A stretch of 64,000 nucleotides of DNA from Voacanga thouarsii (GCA_026120185.1 JANUWF010003370.1:1848001-1912000); one strand, 5' to 3'; shown: positions 1 through 12,464, counted from the stretch's first letter. The notes: generated from the letters alone by a model not told the origin. Numbers and translations: made by a program.

Positions 1-756
1 CCAATAGCCCATCTTACCACAATGATGACATGGATTTTTGGTAGTATTCTCCTTCTTCTTCACACCACCTTTTGTTTTGGTTGGATTCTTCTTCTTCTTT
101 TTAGAAACAGTTTTCTTCTTAGAAGTTGAAGAATCAACCAATATAATTATATTATTTTCTTTCTTCATAGAAAACTCTATAGTCTTGAGAAGGTTGATTA
201 ACTCAGATATAGTGGTCTCAATCTTATTCATCTAGTAGTTCATCACAAATTCCAAAAAACTACTTAGCAAAGATTAAAGAATTAAGTTGATGCTTAATTC
301 ATGATCCATACCAAAACTAAGTGAGCCAAGCTTCTCAGTCATTCCCAATATTTTTAGTCCATGTGTAGCCACAGAAGTGCCTTCCAGCATCTTAGAATGA
401 AACAACTATTTAGATATCTCATATCTCTCTGTCCTAGCTTGTTTATCAAATAGCTCCCTTAAATGGAAGATAATAATATAAGCATCCATATGCTGGAGCT
501 ATTTTTGAAGGTCAGACATTGTTAACGCTAAAACAATGTAAGATGTTGTGTCAGCATCCTCTTAGTGCTCCTTATGGACTTCATGGTCTTTAGCAGGAGC
601 ATCATTAGTTGGAGGTAGTAGAATAGTAGCATCTAGCACGTAAAGCAACTTTTCCGACTTGAGAATGATTTTCAAATTTCTATACCAATCCAATAAGTTA
701 GATTTGTTTAGCTTGTTTGATTCTAAAATGCTACGTAGGTTCAAGTTTGTTGTCAT
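1..756 (-). pseudogene. gag: Copia gag (UBN2-type), decayed, 3' end outside window
   Basis: The product would be the retrotransposon nucleocapsid that packages element RNA in cytoplasmic particles. The start MTTNLNLRSILESNK at 756 and the following LDWYRNLKIILKSEKLLYV match the gag of CopA-2. The reading frame is broken soon after residue 64, but homology continues through the basic Lys-rich segment to a CCHC knuckle at bases 1-30 that reads CHHCGKMGYW. The knuckle His is replaced by Tyr, consistent with a C-to-T transition. Two in-frame stops and diverged codons show it is not functional. Confidence 0.85.
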
Positions 757-1806
757 AATGCAAATGACCTTGATGAAAGATAAGAGACATTAGACTATGT
801 ATATGCACATGAAAATGCATGTAATAAGGTCTTTAATTAAACGCATATTTATTCCCTTATTCAAATTAATAGCTCTCATTATTGATTCGGAAAAACCCGT
901 TGGAAGCTTTCTTAGTAGACCAGTATCTAAATTCCTTAAGAATGACCTTGGGTATGCCCAACAAATCATTCCTAAGTTCAATAGTAAGTATCCAATACAA
1001 TTTGCATCAAATGCAACCACCATCATTGAGTGATTAATATCTTTTAATCTTAAAGCATTTAGTGTTAACCTAACCTTACCTTCAATATTCTTTATACATG
1101 AGTATGTCCAATTAGGATAAAGATATTAGTTAAATCTAACATATTAATCTGGAATCAAATTCCATAGCTTGAACATGCTCAATGTCAAGTAGGCTTGGAT
1201 GTGCCTAACAACCTAATCTCAAAAAAGAACTCTTGTTCTTACTATATTAATAGAAGGTATTAGATTTAATATAGTTTGAGGGACTTAATTATTTATTAGT
1301 AGTCTCATCGTTTGGCATGCATAAAATCAAGAAATTAACAATATTGTAATGGACTCAATTACATGGCTTGGTTATGGACTTTACTCGATTAATTTCCTTG
1401 AGCCAAGTACGAAATTAATTTTGGTTAAACCTATAATTAATTTTGATTAAACCTGCATATTCATGTATGTTTGATAAGAAAGTCTTAACATCCTCTCACT
1501 TTGTCCTTGGTTGCCATCTCCATAATCTTGAAAAATGATTTTTATTCCTATCTAACCTATGTAATCTAATTACATAAATTCCTAATAAAGAAACTTTGAG
1601 TTACATTCGAGTAGGAATTAAATGAGAAGAGAAATTATAAGAGAATTATAGAGAAAAATAGGACTCGTTGGCCCGATTTATTAAAAAACAAAGCTGTAAA
1701 TATACGTTAAAAAAAAAAAAAATTGGTCCCTAGTTCATAACCAAGCCAACATGCCAGAAAACATGCTTAAAACATAATAAGAAAAATTAAATATTGCATA
1801 CATAAA

Positions 1807-1863
1807 TCTAAAATCATGATTTTGGAAAAATAATATAGTTAGTCCCAAAATCAAATTTTGGGA
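1807..1863 (-). other. two leader hairpins in CopA-1
   Basis: Plus-strand arms TCCCAAAAT (1843-1851) and ATTTTGGGA (1855-1863) pair perfectly over 9 bp around a 3-nt loop. Just to the left, TCTAAAAT (1807-1814) and ATTTTGGA (1819-1826) pair around CATG with one imperfect position. Their counterparts in the other family copy are at 57339-57358 and 57372-57393, with different but still complementary arms. Confidence 0.6.
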
Positions 1864-2039
1864 AAACGTTTTGGTCCCTTTTTAAGAATGAAAAGTCCTA
1901 TGGGTTGAAAGGAAAATAATTTTTTTTTTTATAAAAGCCAAATCCTGTCGATTGTTCCAGCAAGTGAAATTTCTTTCTTTCTTTCTTTTTTTTGAATGAA
2001 ATCAAGCCTGTGCAGTGCTTTCTTAAGGCGATAGCCAAA

Positions 2040-2055
2040 TGAAGGATTTCCTTCA
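2040..2055 (-). other. leader hairpin, 6-bp stem with 4-nt loop
   Basis: TGAAGG (2040-2045) and CCTTCA (2050-2055) are complementary around ATTT. With the inserted LTRs removed it sits beside a second hairpin of the same kind, CTTGAAGG/CCTTCAAG, whose halves are now at 5506-5511 plus 9592-9593 and 9598-9605. On the element strand the loop of that second hairpin is GAGA, a GNRA-type tetraloop. Confidence 0.5.
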
Positions 2056-2936
2056 AGTCGGTTGATAGGACCTAAATGCACCTATATTTTCCTAGCTATT
2101 TGAGGTGATTTTTTTTTTTTTTTTATGTTTTTGATGTAATAGCTAGCCAATTTCTTTACTTTTTGATGGAATTAAGATAATTGATTGTAGAAATATTTTT
2201 TGTTGAATTTTGTGCAAAATTGGCAAACTTTCGAACTCAATTTCGGCATTCCAGCATTGAATTGGCGCCAACCTATGATACTCGAACCGGTCCTGGCTCA
2301 ATTCTGGAACAATATGGAAAAATAGTAGAAAAAGCAGAGCAGTTTAGCACCAGCAAAGGATAGCCAACACCGGCTCAGAGGAAGCAAGCCGGCGCCGGCC
2401 CTAGACTGGTCAGTGTCGGTGTTGAGCTTTTTTTTTAGAAGAATTAGAAAATTCCCATGAAGACTTTTGGTATCTAACTTGTGCCCAACCCAAAACTCTT
2501 AGGAAATGATTTTAGCAACTTAGAAAGTTATAAATTCAAGGAAAACACAAACAAAACATGGCAAATTGAGAGGATTAATTGCATATTCAAGATTGGAAGA
2601 AGAGAATTTATCAAAATGAGCATTGTTTTAAGAGAGTTTTCAATATGAGAAGAACATGGATTGTCTATGAGTTCCTTTTTTTTCCCCATTTGTTTTCTTT
2701 TTCTTGAATAATGATGAGATCAATGTTTTGGTTGTATTTATAAGATATTTTTAGATTCATGATTTTGTAATGATTTCGACTTTTTAATCAATTGGTTGTT
2801 ATTTTTTGTATTTGGTTGCTTTTTTTTGATGAATTAATTAATTTTTTTTTCCTTATAGATTTGAAAAATGAAGTTCGGAGTGGGTTCAATTTAATTAATT
2901 TTAGATTTTATATTTATAAGGTTATTGGCTAATTTC

Positions 2937-4968
2937 TGTTGGATTGTATGCCCTCTTAGACTAGGTTTCTAATGTAAAATTGAATATTTTAATAAAAGAA
3001 TTTATTTTCAGAAATTGTTTGTGAATTTACTTTTTGCTTATGCACGATTTTCGTTTGGAACAGACCCATTGTATTTAAATAAGTGATTCATGTGAATGGT
3101 GGTCTTTCACAGTAAGATATGGATCACGGGTTATTTAACACAAAAACTTTTGTTCTTAACCTATTGATGAGACTGGGAATCTCATCATGTTTAGGTTATT
3201 ATGTTATGAATTCCAAATGGGGAATGGCTTACCTTTAGCCAGTGGGTAGTCCACTCACTTCATGACATAAGCGTATTTCGAATACGTAGAACAGGACCTG
3301 TAGTAGTGGTTTCTCAAAGTACTATATGGTAGAAACCTAGACTACTACCGCTACAGCGTGAACTAGTACTTTACAACTTGAGTATGAGTTGGTGGTCTGG
3401 CGAAGCTGGGAGCATATACTTTGATTTGCTATAGTTGAGGTTCTATCGTAGGGCCAATATACTTGCATGTTGGGTATGTGTGACTAGTTAGTTAAGACAG
3501 ACTTATACAAGATAGTTTCTGCACTATATAGCCCCTGGTGGTTGTCCGAATGGTCTAAAATGTCCAGGGCCCTGGAAAACATGACTTGGATGTTTGCTTT
3601 AGGGTAGCTCCCTTGGAAAGCGGAAACACTCCAGGAAGTCGTGGATCATTGGACTAGAAGCCTAAGGATGGTAGATGTCATTTAGAGGGGTGTTAGTACA
3701 CTTCTTCCTCTCTAAATGTACGGCGATGTGTAGAGGGGTATTTTAGTCATTCACCTGTAGGTCGGAGACTTTGCTAATGCAACATTGTCCTTGGGGTCAA
3801 TATTTTCTTATGGTGATATTAGGAAATATTTAAAATGCAAAATACAGCTATTTATATAGCAGGGGTATTTTGGTCATTTTAGCAACCAAGGCGATGTGTC
3901 TTTTTGGTCCTCGAAATAGCCCGTAAGTCCTAACTATTTATTGGGTTGAGGAATTTGTCTTAGTACAAGAGGATTTTATTTTATTTTATTTTATTTGATT
4001 TTATTCAGGATGTCTAATTTATTATTAGACTGGAATAAAATAAATAAATAAAATAAAATAGGAGTTGAGAGAAATTAATTATATAGTTTAATTAGTTAAT
4101 TAATTATTTAGGGCCTAGGTCCAGTATGAATAATTAGGAAATTAACCTGGGCTTAAACTAGGGAAAATAATTAATGTTTAATTATTTATTGGGTTATTTA
4201 TATAGGCCTAAGAAATAAATAATTAAAGATTAATTATTTTGGTTCATTTGGGCTCATTAATTATTTATTGGGTTGTTTATATAAGTCCAGGAAGTAAATA
4301 ATTAATGTTTATTATTTTGGGCCTTTTGGGTCCAAGAAAAATAATAAATATTTTTCTGGCCCAATAGCTTGGACCTTAGGGTTTTTTCCAGATACGGTTA
4401 AGAAGAGTTTAAGATTAGGCAAAACTTATTCTCAGGATAACATCCGGGTGTTTTGAAATCCCAGGGATATATTTATCAGATAATGAGAGACTCAGTTTTT
4501 TGGCTAACGAATAAACAAGTATCTGGAAAAAGAAAACCCTAATCCTCCTAAGCAAAAGAAAGACTCACGTCTCCTCTCTCTCTGCTCTCTCACGTCTCCA
4601 TCTTCTGGTTTTCTTCTTGGGACTTTGCTAACCAATAGCAAGAGAACTAAGGAGATTTGAGACCATTCTTCTTCTCTGTTGTGTTCACCGACTAGAGGTT
4701 AGGCTGAGGAATATTTCGAGAGCTGGAAAGCTTGGCGTTAATGCAAACAAGGCGAAGTAGAAGGCTAGCGGGTGTTCAACCGGAAGTTTCTTCAAGTGGG
4801 CAAAACGAGGCGATTCCAGTCATTCAATCCACTCTTACTCAACCTAGAAGGGTTAAGGAGCGCAAAGGTATGATCTTCATGCTTCTGTATAGCCTTTAAG
4901 GCTTGGTTTTATTTTTCTCTGTGAAATTTTTAACGTACAGTGCATGCTCTCTGTGTTTTGGTTCCCTC
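2937..4968 (+). mobile_element. CopB solo LTR with perfect 5-bp TSD
   Basis: It begins TGTTGGATTG and matches the 5' LTR of CopB-1 (29026-30974) throughout, in the same orientation. The bases ATTTC occur at 2932-2936 and again at 4969-4973. After removal of the insert and one repeat, the GypA LTR reads through continuously when compared with its relative at 23673-25211. No internal element sequence is present, so this is a solo LTR from LTR-LTR recombination. The right end lacks a clean CA. Confidence 0.85.
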
Positions 4969-5224
4969 ATTTCATGTTTATATTACCTAGAATATAGGGG
5001 TATTTATTAAGGATTGGGTTTAATGCATCTTTTGAGTAAATTGGTGTGGTAGAATATATCCACTAATTTAATTAGAAGATAATGAATCCATAAATTGCAA
5101 ACGAAGTGATTCAAATTTGTTCCTTCATGCTACCAAGATAATGATTAATCGAGAGATTTGTTAGTCAATCATTAATATGTCTTTAGGAATTTCTATCTGT
5201 GTATATGTCTTCTCTCCTATGTTT

Positions 5225-5225
<1 letters not shown>

Positions 5226-5255
<30 letters not shown>

Positions 5256-5278
5256 GTATTTATTTATTTATTTATTTC
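5226..5278. repeat. compound microsatellite (TG)n(TA)n(TATT)n
   Basis: A TG run passes into a TA run and then into TATT-type repeats within the GypA LTR. Confidence 0.9.
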
Positions 5279-6416
5279 TTCTTGATCAATTTAGTTGTTA
5301 GGTTAAATAAGGAATGAAAAGTAATTAGTGTGTATTTGTTCCTTGAGGAACGATACTCGTTAATTCCCTATAGTTTACTTAATGATGGGTATACTTGCTT
5401 ATATAAGTGATTTGGAGTTAAAAGTTTTAATTAAAACTTGATTGGGAATGGATTTAAAAATGAATAATTTTATTTACCCACATTTGACGCATCACTCATT
5501 GCCGTCTTGAATGTAACACCTCGCCTACTTACGGAACCCAAAATGGGTCGGGGATGCCGCCCCGTTCTTTGGACTAGGGGTTTTTATAACAAAAGAGTAA
5601 AAGAAATTCAAATTTGAAAGAAAGTCTAAGGGAAAATTAATTTTAAAAAAAAATCAGTACTTATACAAAAGTTCCCACATAAAATTAATATTCAAAGTAA
5701 ATATCTAACAAATAGATAAAGAAATTCCATAACAAAAACTTCAAGCTACAGATCTTCCAACCTGATCAAGACTTGAGGCACCCTGAAAACATGAGTTCAA
5801 AATAGTGTGAGGTTGATTATCTCAGTAAGCCCCGTGTGTGAGTTGGGCTAAGAAAATAAAACACATTTCATGATGCATGCACTCATGCCTTCTTTACAAA
5901 TTTAATTCTCACCTCTTGAAAGATAGTAGTGAGAAGTCATGAAGCAAAATGCTTTTAGAATATTTTGTTTGGAAAGATATGAATAATTAAAAGATATTAA
6001 GCTTCGAATAAAATTCCAAGACACTTTATAATAGTTCCATGGAAATAGTTCATCAATTAAAAGCAACTAAGTTAGTGTGACAAGACACAGAGGTGGCTCC
6101 CACACTAGGTGAACCACATGACCCCTATTAGGTGGTGAAAGGGCATAGAGGTGGCTCTCACTTCTGTGAAGCACTTGACCCCCAACACCTGGTAGGTGTA
6201 CATCCTACTGAGTGAGATTCTCCTCCCTCTCTCACTTAATCCAATCTGGCAATCCCATTTCCGGCCATCGGTTCTACTAGAACCTCATCGCTAGTTGAGG
6301 ACGGCTCAACCTTCTATATTGACGCCCTAATAAAAAAGAGTCAACCTCTCAGAAGTGGCCACCTACCAGAGATATCCCCAGACCAACCAAAGGCTAGTAT
6401 AAAGGTCTAGCCCCTA

Positions 6417-6428
6417 TTGAGTACTCAA
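6417..6428. promoter_or_regulatory. conserved LTR palindrome TTGAGTACTCAA (copy 1)
   Basis: A perfect 12-bp palindrome followed by CG. The core TGAGTACTCA recurs at the equivalent place in every GypT LTR of the window. Role unknown; a bZIP-like or other dimer-binding site is conceivable. Confidence 0.5.
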
Positions 6429-8038
6429 CGTTATTCAATCTTCACAATTCATAAGGCTCCAAAGTGGATCCTACGAAATTAGCTCAATATAATTCCAAAT
6501 AGCATTTTTCAACTCACACAAAGATTTTAGAAGGCATGATTTTAAGTCAACATTTTATTCCAAGTATTCATAGTGAAAGAGCCACATGCTCAAATAAGTC
6601 ATGCTAAGATTTTCAAAAGTATATGCATGATCAAGAATTCATCTCTTGCATATTCAAAACAAATCAAAATGTTTGATGCTTGGCTCCTAAGTCATGCTTG
6701 ACATATTTTAAAAATTTCTAAGTCTAGAAGTTTCAAAAATTAGAAGTTTTTAAATGTAGAAAGTTTCCAAAATAAGAAGTTGTCAAAAATTAGTTATCGT
6801 GCCATCATTTCGTGTTTGCAGGAGATACTCACCAACCCTTCTTCCAAATCAAGATAATAAAATAAAATCGATTTCATGAATGTAAAGGAACTTACCTTAT
6901 CCTTAAGCTTAGGGTATGAACTCTAGTAAGTTAGTCCTTACCTTTGATAATCTTTCAAATCTAGCAAAGAGTTCATATAAATTAATCACAGTACTTCCTA
7001 GATCATCCCAAAAAAATTCAAGTCCATAGTACACATCAAGCATATATCATGCCTATACTATCCTTTGCTTGCCAAATAATGTCAATGAGCAGCAAGCATG
7101 AACTTTTACATATACTCAGCACCTAAGACCTTCCATCAATCCCTTAAAAAGCATAGAATCCACCCTTTAACATTTCTTACGAAATTAAATTAAACTTAGC
7201 AATTAAGCACAAAACCCTTAGCTGCCTTCAATTTCCAACAACTATAGTCTAAGCTCCTAAGGGTAAAAACCCTATATGAACCACTCCAATTGACCTCAAA
7301 TTTTGCTGGCACATAGTTTAACATGTTATGAATGAAATACACTAAGCACATTCAGAAAATCAGACTCATACATATCATAGAAAATTCTGAACCCAAACTA
7401 CTCAAATCTGACTAAATTTGGCCATGCTGAAAAGAAAATTAATAACTTCCAACCTTGACCCCATTTTAACCCCAACTTTTCCAGATTGTTTAAGCACATA
7501 AAAACTTGCATTTTCAACCTTTTACCCAGACAAACCATGCTCAAAATAGATTCCAAAATAGTGAATAGTAAATACCAAAAATCCCATGTTCTTAGTTTTT
7601 TTTCCTTTGAAAAAATTCTGCAATAGACCAGAGCAACTTCCAGAATAATACTCCACATGAAAAACATGATATTTATGTATTAAAACAAGTTTCAAACACT
7701 TCCTTTACAAATCAGCCAGTTTCCAAAAATTCTTAGGATATAATAACATGCTCCATATGTAGCAGCAAAATTCTGGTTTGTAAAACCAATTCCTATCATC
7801 CGCAAGAACCAACCAAAAATAGCACCCTTGAGCCATAATCATATTTCATGCATTGAAATCCATAAGAAGCACATATATATTGCCAAACTACCTACAGCTT
7901 CCATATGCATTCGGTCCATGAAAAGAAATAAGTAGAAGAGAACAAATAGAAGGGACAAATAGGAACAAGCATTCGGTTCATGATAAGAAACAAGTAGAGG
8001 AGACAAATTGCAGCAAGCATTCTCCATGTAAAATTCGT

Positions 8039-8245
8039 GCACAAAGAGACAAGTAGAAGCAATTAATAGGCCTTGCAATTTCCATTTCAAATTCATGCAC
8101 AAGGAGATAAATAGAAGCAACCAGCATACCTTGCAATTTCCATTTTAAATTCATGCACAAGGAGATAAATAGAAGCAACCAGCATACCTTGCAATTTCCA
8201 TTTTAAATTCATGCACAAGGAGACAATTAGAAGTAGCTAGCATGC
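8039..8245. repeat. 58-bp tandem repeat inside GypT LTR
   Basis: Units starting GCACAA(A/G)GAG begin at 8039, 8097, 8155 and 8213, exactly 58 bases apart. The middle two are identical or nearly so. More diverged units with AGAAACAAGTAGA continue to the left to about 7920. It expands this LTR relative to its relatives. Confidence 0.85.
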
Positions 8246-9591
8246 CGGCCAAATCCATTCAAAACACATATACATGCTGCGTTTTTTCCAAGAGAAAATA
8301 AAAGAAGGATCAAGCTTGTTACCTCCTGAAATCTTTTTAGGAAAAAAGAAGAGCAACCTAGGATGTTAGCTACTGTGTGTGTTGGCCATAATAACAAAAC
8401 TGAAGAGAGTTTGTTGTAAAGTTGGTTAAAGAAATATATGTGTGGGTGTCGGCTGTTTTGCTCACTATGGCAATGTTTTGTTGTTCATGTTGAAGAGGAA
8501 ATCATGCACCTTAGAGAGAAGAAGCAATGCACGATGATGGTTGAAGTTCTTGAGAGTTTCAAGAGTTTCTAGGAGTGAAGGTAAGTTGAGATTTTCCTTA
8601 AGCAAAGAAAGGAAAATCGTGAAGCTAGGGGAGGTTAGGATGTATCGGTTGATAGGAGGAAAAGATAAGGTTTGTTTAATTTCAAACACACTTCTAATCA
8701 AAACATAACCCTATAGATACTAATAGTTTTTGACCAGCTCTGAGAAGTACAAGGGGCGAAGCAGAAAATCAAAAATCTTAGCACATGAACTCGTGCAAAA
8801 CTGTCGGCCAAGTAAGAAGTCGTGTGATCAAAATTGCTAACTAAGTTTGTTAGGTATAACATTTGGAAATTAAAAGTGGCAGGTAGCTAGAGTTTTTAGG
8901 AGGAAGTAAGGTCTTCAAAGACACGCACAAATGCTAAAGTTTTAACTTTTCAAAGATAACAAAATCCTTGATAGATAGGTAGTGGATGTCGTCCATGGAG
9001 AGATGTAGGAAAATATAGGAGTCTTCAAGTCAAAATGTGATGGCTAAACGAGATCAACCACTTGAATACATAATTTAATATTATACAAGGAATATCTATG
9101 GAATGAAGGAAGCCATTTGGTTATAACATTATCAAGATAATATATATAATATTATTATAATTCACCAACCGGAAACAACTATAACAATATATAAGTTTTC
9201 AATAGATAATGGATAATAACAATATAGTTCTAATTAGTATAATAATAATTATTATTACTATTATAAATAATTAATAGATGACCAACCAAAAATGGAAGAT
9301 ATAATAGCTTTTTAGGAATGGTGATGATGATAATAATAATAATACTAATATTTTTCATGTAAAGTATTTTATGACACAATAATCAAATAATGCCTTCCAC
9401 TATTCCTAAATCACTATTAAAAATTTAATGCACCACATATTCAAATAAATTTAAAATATGCACATATCACCAAAATACAATCTTGTAGATGCGTGAAACA
9501 AGCATATATCATGTTCGAATACATATGTTCATATTCAATGCATGTTAATTCTCATAAACTCGGTGTGACCAGAGTAGGGTATTACATTGAA

Positions 9592-10031
9592 GGTCTCCCT
9601 TCAAGCCGATTGATCTAGTTTTCAGAAAATAGATTTTCATGTTCGATTTAGGTTTGAAAAAAAAATGTTAATCTCTATTAACGTGATATTATGACAACAA
9701 CATAACAATTAAATTCAACTCAAACATAAAAACAACACAGTGCACACAAGGATATAAAATCCTTTACTGAAACAATTTCAGAAACCTCCATACGTTGAAA
9801 AAAAAAGCAACTAAAAAGTTTTTTTTTAAAAGGAAATAGACATGCAATTCATTCAACATTTCAAAACCCATTACTATAACTAGTTGCAATAATTGTCCAC
9901 GTAAAACTAGAACCCATTGAAAAATGAATTTTCCAAAATTAAAATATTCGTGAAACAATTTCACAGACCCAAATACATTTATGAAATAATTTTAATAAAA
10001 TAATAATAGACCCATAAAAGGCATATAAGAA
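9592..10031 (-). other. CopA-1 leader, PBS-proximal part, with hairpins
   Basis: Untranslated leader between the PBS and the site of the GypT insertion. Perfect inverted repeats: GTTAAT/ATTAAC around CTCT (9667-9682), CTGAAA/TTTCAG around CAA (9767-9781) and GTGAAA/TTTCAC around CAA (9950-9964). On the element strand the last two loops read TTG, the same loop as the hairpin at 56988-57004 in CopA-2. No ORF. Confidence 0.6.
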
Positions 10032-10045
10032 GGCTCTGATACCAC
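10032..10045 (-). promoter_or_regulatory. primer binding site of CopA-1
   Basis: The minus strand reads GTGGTATCAGAGCC, complementary to the 3' end of initiator tRNA-Met, the usual plant Copia primer. It directly abuts the LTR. CopA-2 has the same site at 56616-56630. Confidence 0.9.
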
Positions 10046-11606
10046 TATTGAATTTCGATAATACAAAAATAGTTTATGCACAGTGGAAATTAAAATGAAA
10101 TTCACTCAATAAAATCATTCGTATATAATTAAATGGGTCAAGGGAGAGGAGAAAATTCCATTACTTGAAAAAGAAGCTCTTAAAATTTTTCTCCCACAAA
10201 CCGTGAATCACTAAACTTCAAGTATAGAAATTTCTCTAAAAATAATCCACACAAAGAATTGTACACAAGGTTAGCACCAAAAACCTATGCTAGTAGGATA
10301 ATGTTTGGTGGCTATAGGGATTTTATTAATTACAAGAGAAGAATAAAGAAAAACATCAAGTTTCTATATCTTTTTCTCATGTCTGGCATCTAGAACATAC
10401 ATGTATATATACAAGTTCTGTTAGCCATCTCATGCCAAAATATAGAAAGCAATTTTGTAATTTAATGGGCTTAGGGATTTAAAATTACAACTAAGCCCAT
10501 AACTTTTAATCAACAAGTAACAACCATTTATAACTTACCCATAAAATTACTTCTTCTCACAAATTAGGTTTCTGGTCTATTGGTGTGTGACCTATTAGGT
10601 TTCTGGTCTATTGGTAATAAAATATGAACTAATTTTAATCAGTATATAATTAGTAATCTTTGAAAATTATAATTAAATTATTAATCCTAATTAGAATTAA
10701 TTTATTAATTCTCTAATTAACACATTCATATTTAGTAGATCATAAGTGGCATCTAATAATGCATCATGACCACCCGACAATTCAAAAAGTCAAGTGGTTT
10801 GATATGAGCCTTTCACTAGCAAAACATCAGTGCAATAAACTTCTTTCATCATACTATATCTCATTTGGTTTATAATATGAAAGTAGTGCCAAATTTCTCT
10901 AGAATATAATTAATTCTAGTACAAATTTATTAATACTTGTTTTAGAATCTATTACTCAATATTTGCATCATTAGAAACTACTTCCAACACATAGTTGCCT
11001 TGGCCAAGGATTTCTTGAGTAATGATTCCCTATAAGTGGTCGTGAGATATCCTCTCCTACTATTCGGAATGATGAATTATTTATTAATTCTCTCAACTAC
11101 TTTTGTATACTTCATGTTGCACCCAATGTCCTCCCTATAGGCCGTCTCGAAGAGATTCCAAGTATAGGAATTAAAGATCTCAAGTCTAAGGGTGCTTATA
11201 CTTTTGCTATAATGAGATTCTATCACTGGCACTAAATAGTTATCCATATGATTATCTCATAGTTAGGTCATCTAATGTACTTATTCACGTAACAAGAATC
11301 CACATATTGACTTTAAGTTTCACAATACCCATGGATGTAAGAACTACCATTTGATCTAATAAAGAAGTCTAACATGTGCTAATTTTGGTACATTAATGAT
11401 GTCTCGTCTCATTAATACTATGACTAGGGATAGTTTAAGCACAAGCACTACATAGTGTAGTAGAAATTTCACAGCATATCTCCATTATGATTTTCTTAAC
11501 AATATACATTGTTCTTGAGACTTTATCTATCAGTTTTATACTCATACACATATGAAACAAAGAAACTGAAAGATAAATAATGCCTTTATTAAATAAATGT
11601 GTAAAA
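10046..11606 (-). mobile_element. 5' LTR of CopA-1, lacking its outermost bases
   Basis: Its reverse complement aligns with the CopA LTRs at 50329-52044 and 54882-56615: the block with a TCATGA(C)CACCC phrase near 10770, the ATTAATGATGTC...TCATTAATACTATGACTAGGGA block near 11390-11430 (read on plus), and the GATAAATAATGCCTTT block near 11572. The PBS-adjacent terminus reads TATTGAA on plus, where TGTTGG is expected, a G-to-A change. The distal terminus is missing beyond 11606. Confidence 0.85.
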
Positions 11607-12460
11607 TTGATGAGACTCCGCTTCATCATAGAGGTCAAGATCAAGGAGGGGGAGGCATGACTATGCAAGATCTCAAGCCGGCAACAAAGACGGACGAAAT
11701 TCTACCAAAAAGGAGGCCTCTAGAGGACGGCTGGCACTGCCCCAAGTAGCAGCACCAGCACCGGCTCCATTCTGCCCAACAACGGCTTTATTCTGCCATT
11801 CGACCAACCAAAGACAGATCACAACCGTCACCGGCTGTGGTGTCCAAACCGGCGCCGGCTCTATCCTCGCCCCATGTTTTAGATGTTTTCTCCTATTTTC
11901 TCCAATTTTAATTGTTTGTAAAGACTTATTATGACCCTAAACTGTAATAGAATCTCAATGATTACTTAGCTAGGGTTAGGGTAGTATATATAGCACCTTT
12001 AGTGATTCGACAACACAATTCACACACTTTAATTCAAATTTAAGAGAGAATCTTAAGAGGCCCTAGCCTCCTTGTTCATCTTATTCAAGACCATGCTTAA
12101 GAGTTAGTCCTCCTTATAAATTAGTCTATAAATCTTTTAGATAATCCAATGTTGTTTCCTTTAAATGGGTTTTAATTGCTTTGTTCTTCTAAGGTTTGTT
12201 TGAATTCCAATATTTGGGTGCTTATTTTCTCTATTCTATTTGTTTTTGTTTGCCTTTGTTGCTTCAAGGATATTAGGGTGAGATTATAGTAGAACTTTCT
12301 ACTTTTTTTGAGGGTCTTTGAAGCTTAGTTCTTCAAGGGTTTGATAGAGGGTAAGTTGTTATTTCACTTTTTCCTTTTTGTCTCTAGAAGAATCTCTGTT
12401 TTGGTCCCATTTGGTTGAGCTGAACACATATCCAACTAAACCACTCACAACACCAAGAAA
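11607..12460 (+). repeat. repeat L, LTR-like, family unassigned
   Basis: It lies between the truncated CopA LTR and a Copia pol fragment. It has a TATATATA box at 11985-11992, two GC-rich blocks with ACCGGCTCC and CCGGCGCCGG (11690-11875), and a T-rich right half. The reverse complement of 28391-29025 matches it, most clearly over CCTCCTTGTTC (near 12068) and GAGGGTCTT...GCTTAG (near 12310). Its boundaries are approximate. It could be a solo LTR of an unrecognised family. No ORF of note. Confidence 0.5.
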
Positions 12461-12464
12461 AAGC

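Larger units (their letters stand above)
757..2062 (-). other. CopA-1 leader, gag-proximal part
   Basis: This stretch has no sustained ORF. On the minus strand positions about 1500-1930 match the CopA-2 leader at about 57360-57700, including an AT-rich segment followed by a splice-like purine tract and the phrase for the region just before gag. It is the untranslated RNA between PBS and gag. It contains paired inverted repeats (separate entries) and T-rich tracts near 1920 and 1975. It ends where a GypA LTR begins. Confidence 0.7.
2063..5494 (+). mobile_element. GypA solo LTR (Tat/Athila-type), split by CopB solo LTR
   Basis: It starts TGATAGGACC and ends ACGCATCA, matching the reverse complement of the LTR at 47248-48755 at both ends and along its length. 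Without the nested insertion it is about 1.4 kb, close to its relatives (about 1.5 kb). No PBS follows and no polypurine tract precedes, and CopA-1 leader lies on both sides, so it is a solo LTR. The flanking 5 bases (TCGGT and CTCAT) do not match; the duplication has decayed or a boundary is rearranged. A GC-rich palindromic block lies at about 2260-2430. Confidence 0.8.
5512..9586 (-). mobile_element. GypT solo LTR (chromovirus, Tekay-type) with perfect TSD
   Basis: The plus-strand ends are TGTAACACCT and GGGTATTACA, the characteristic near-symmetrical ends of this family. TTGAA occurs immediately before (5507-5511) and after (9587-9591). It aligns with the LTR of the GypT element at 36069-39974 in the same orientation, including the TTGAGTACTCAA palindrome and a CAGTAAG...GTGTGTG motif near 5822. 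At about 4.1 kb it is the longest family LTR here, partly because of an internal 58-bp tandem array. No coding region lies between the ends. Confidence 0.88.
1..11606 (-). mobile_element. CopA-1: Ty1/Copia element, 5' half, reverse orientation, interrupted
   Basis: Read on the minus strand this is a Copia 5' LTR (10046-11606), a tRNA-Met-type primer binding site (10032-10045), a long leader (9592-10031 continuing at 2062-757) and a gag gene (756-1) that runs off the window. The leader is split by two solo LTRs, a GypA LTR at 2063-5494 and a GypT LTR at 5512-9586. Gag and the distal leader match the forward element CopA-2 (54882-64000), so both belong to one family. The LTR lacks its first 45 or so bases, where repeat L begins. 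Pol is outside the window. Confidence 0.85.

Noticed and set aside
2181..2363. 60-codon frame overlapping a GC-rich patch as a possible host promoter or CpG island
   Set aside because: The patch belongs to the GypA LTR and recurs in its other copies, so it is not a host gene start.
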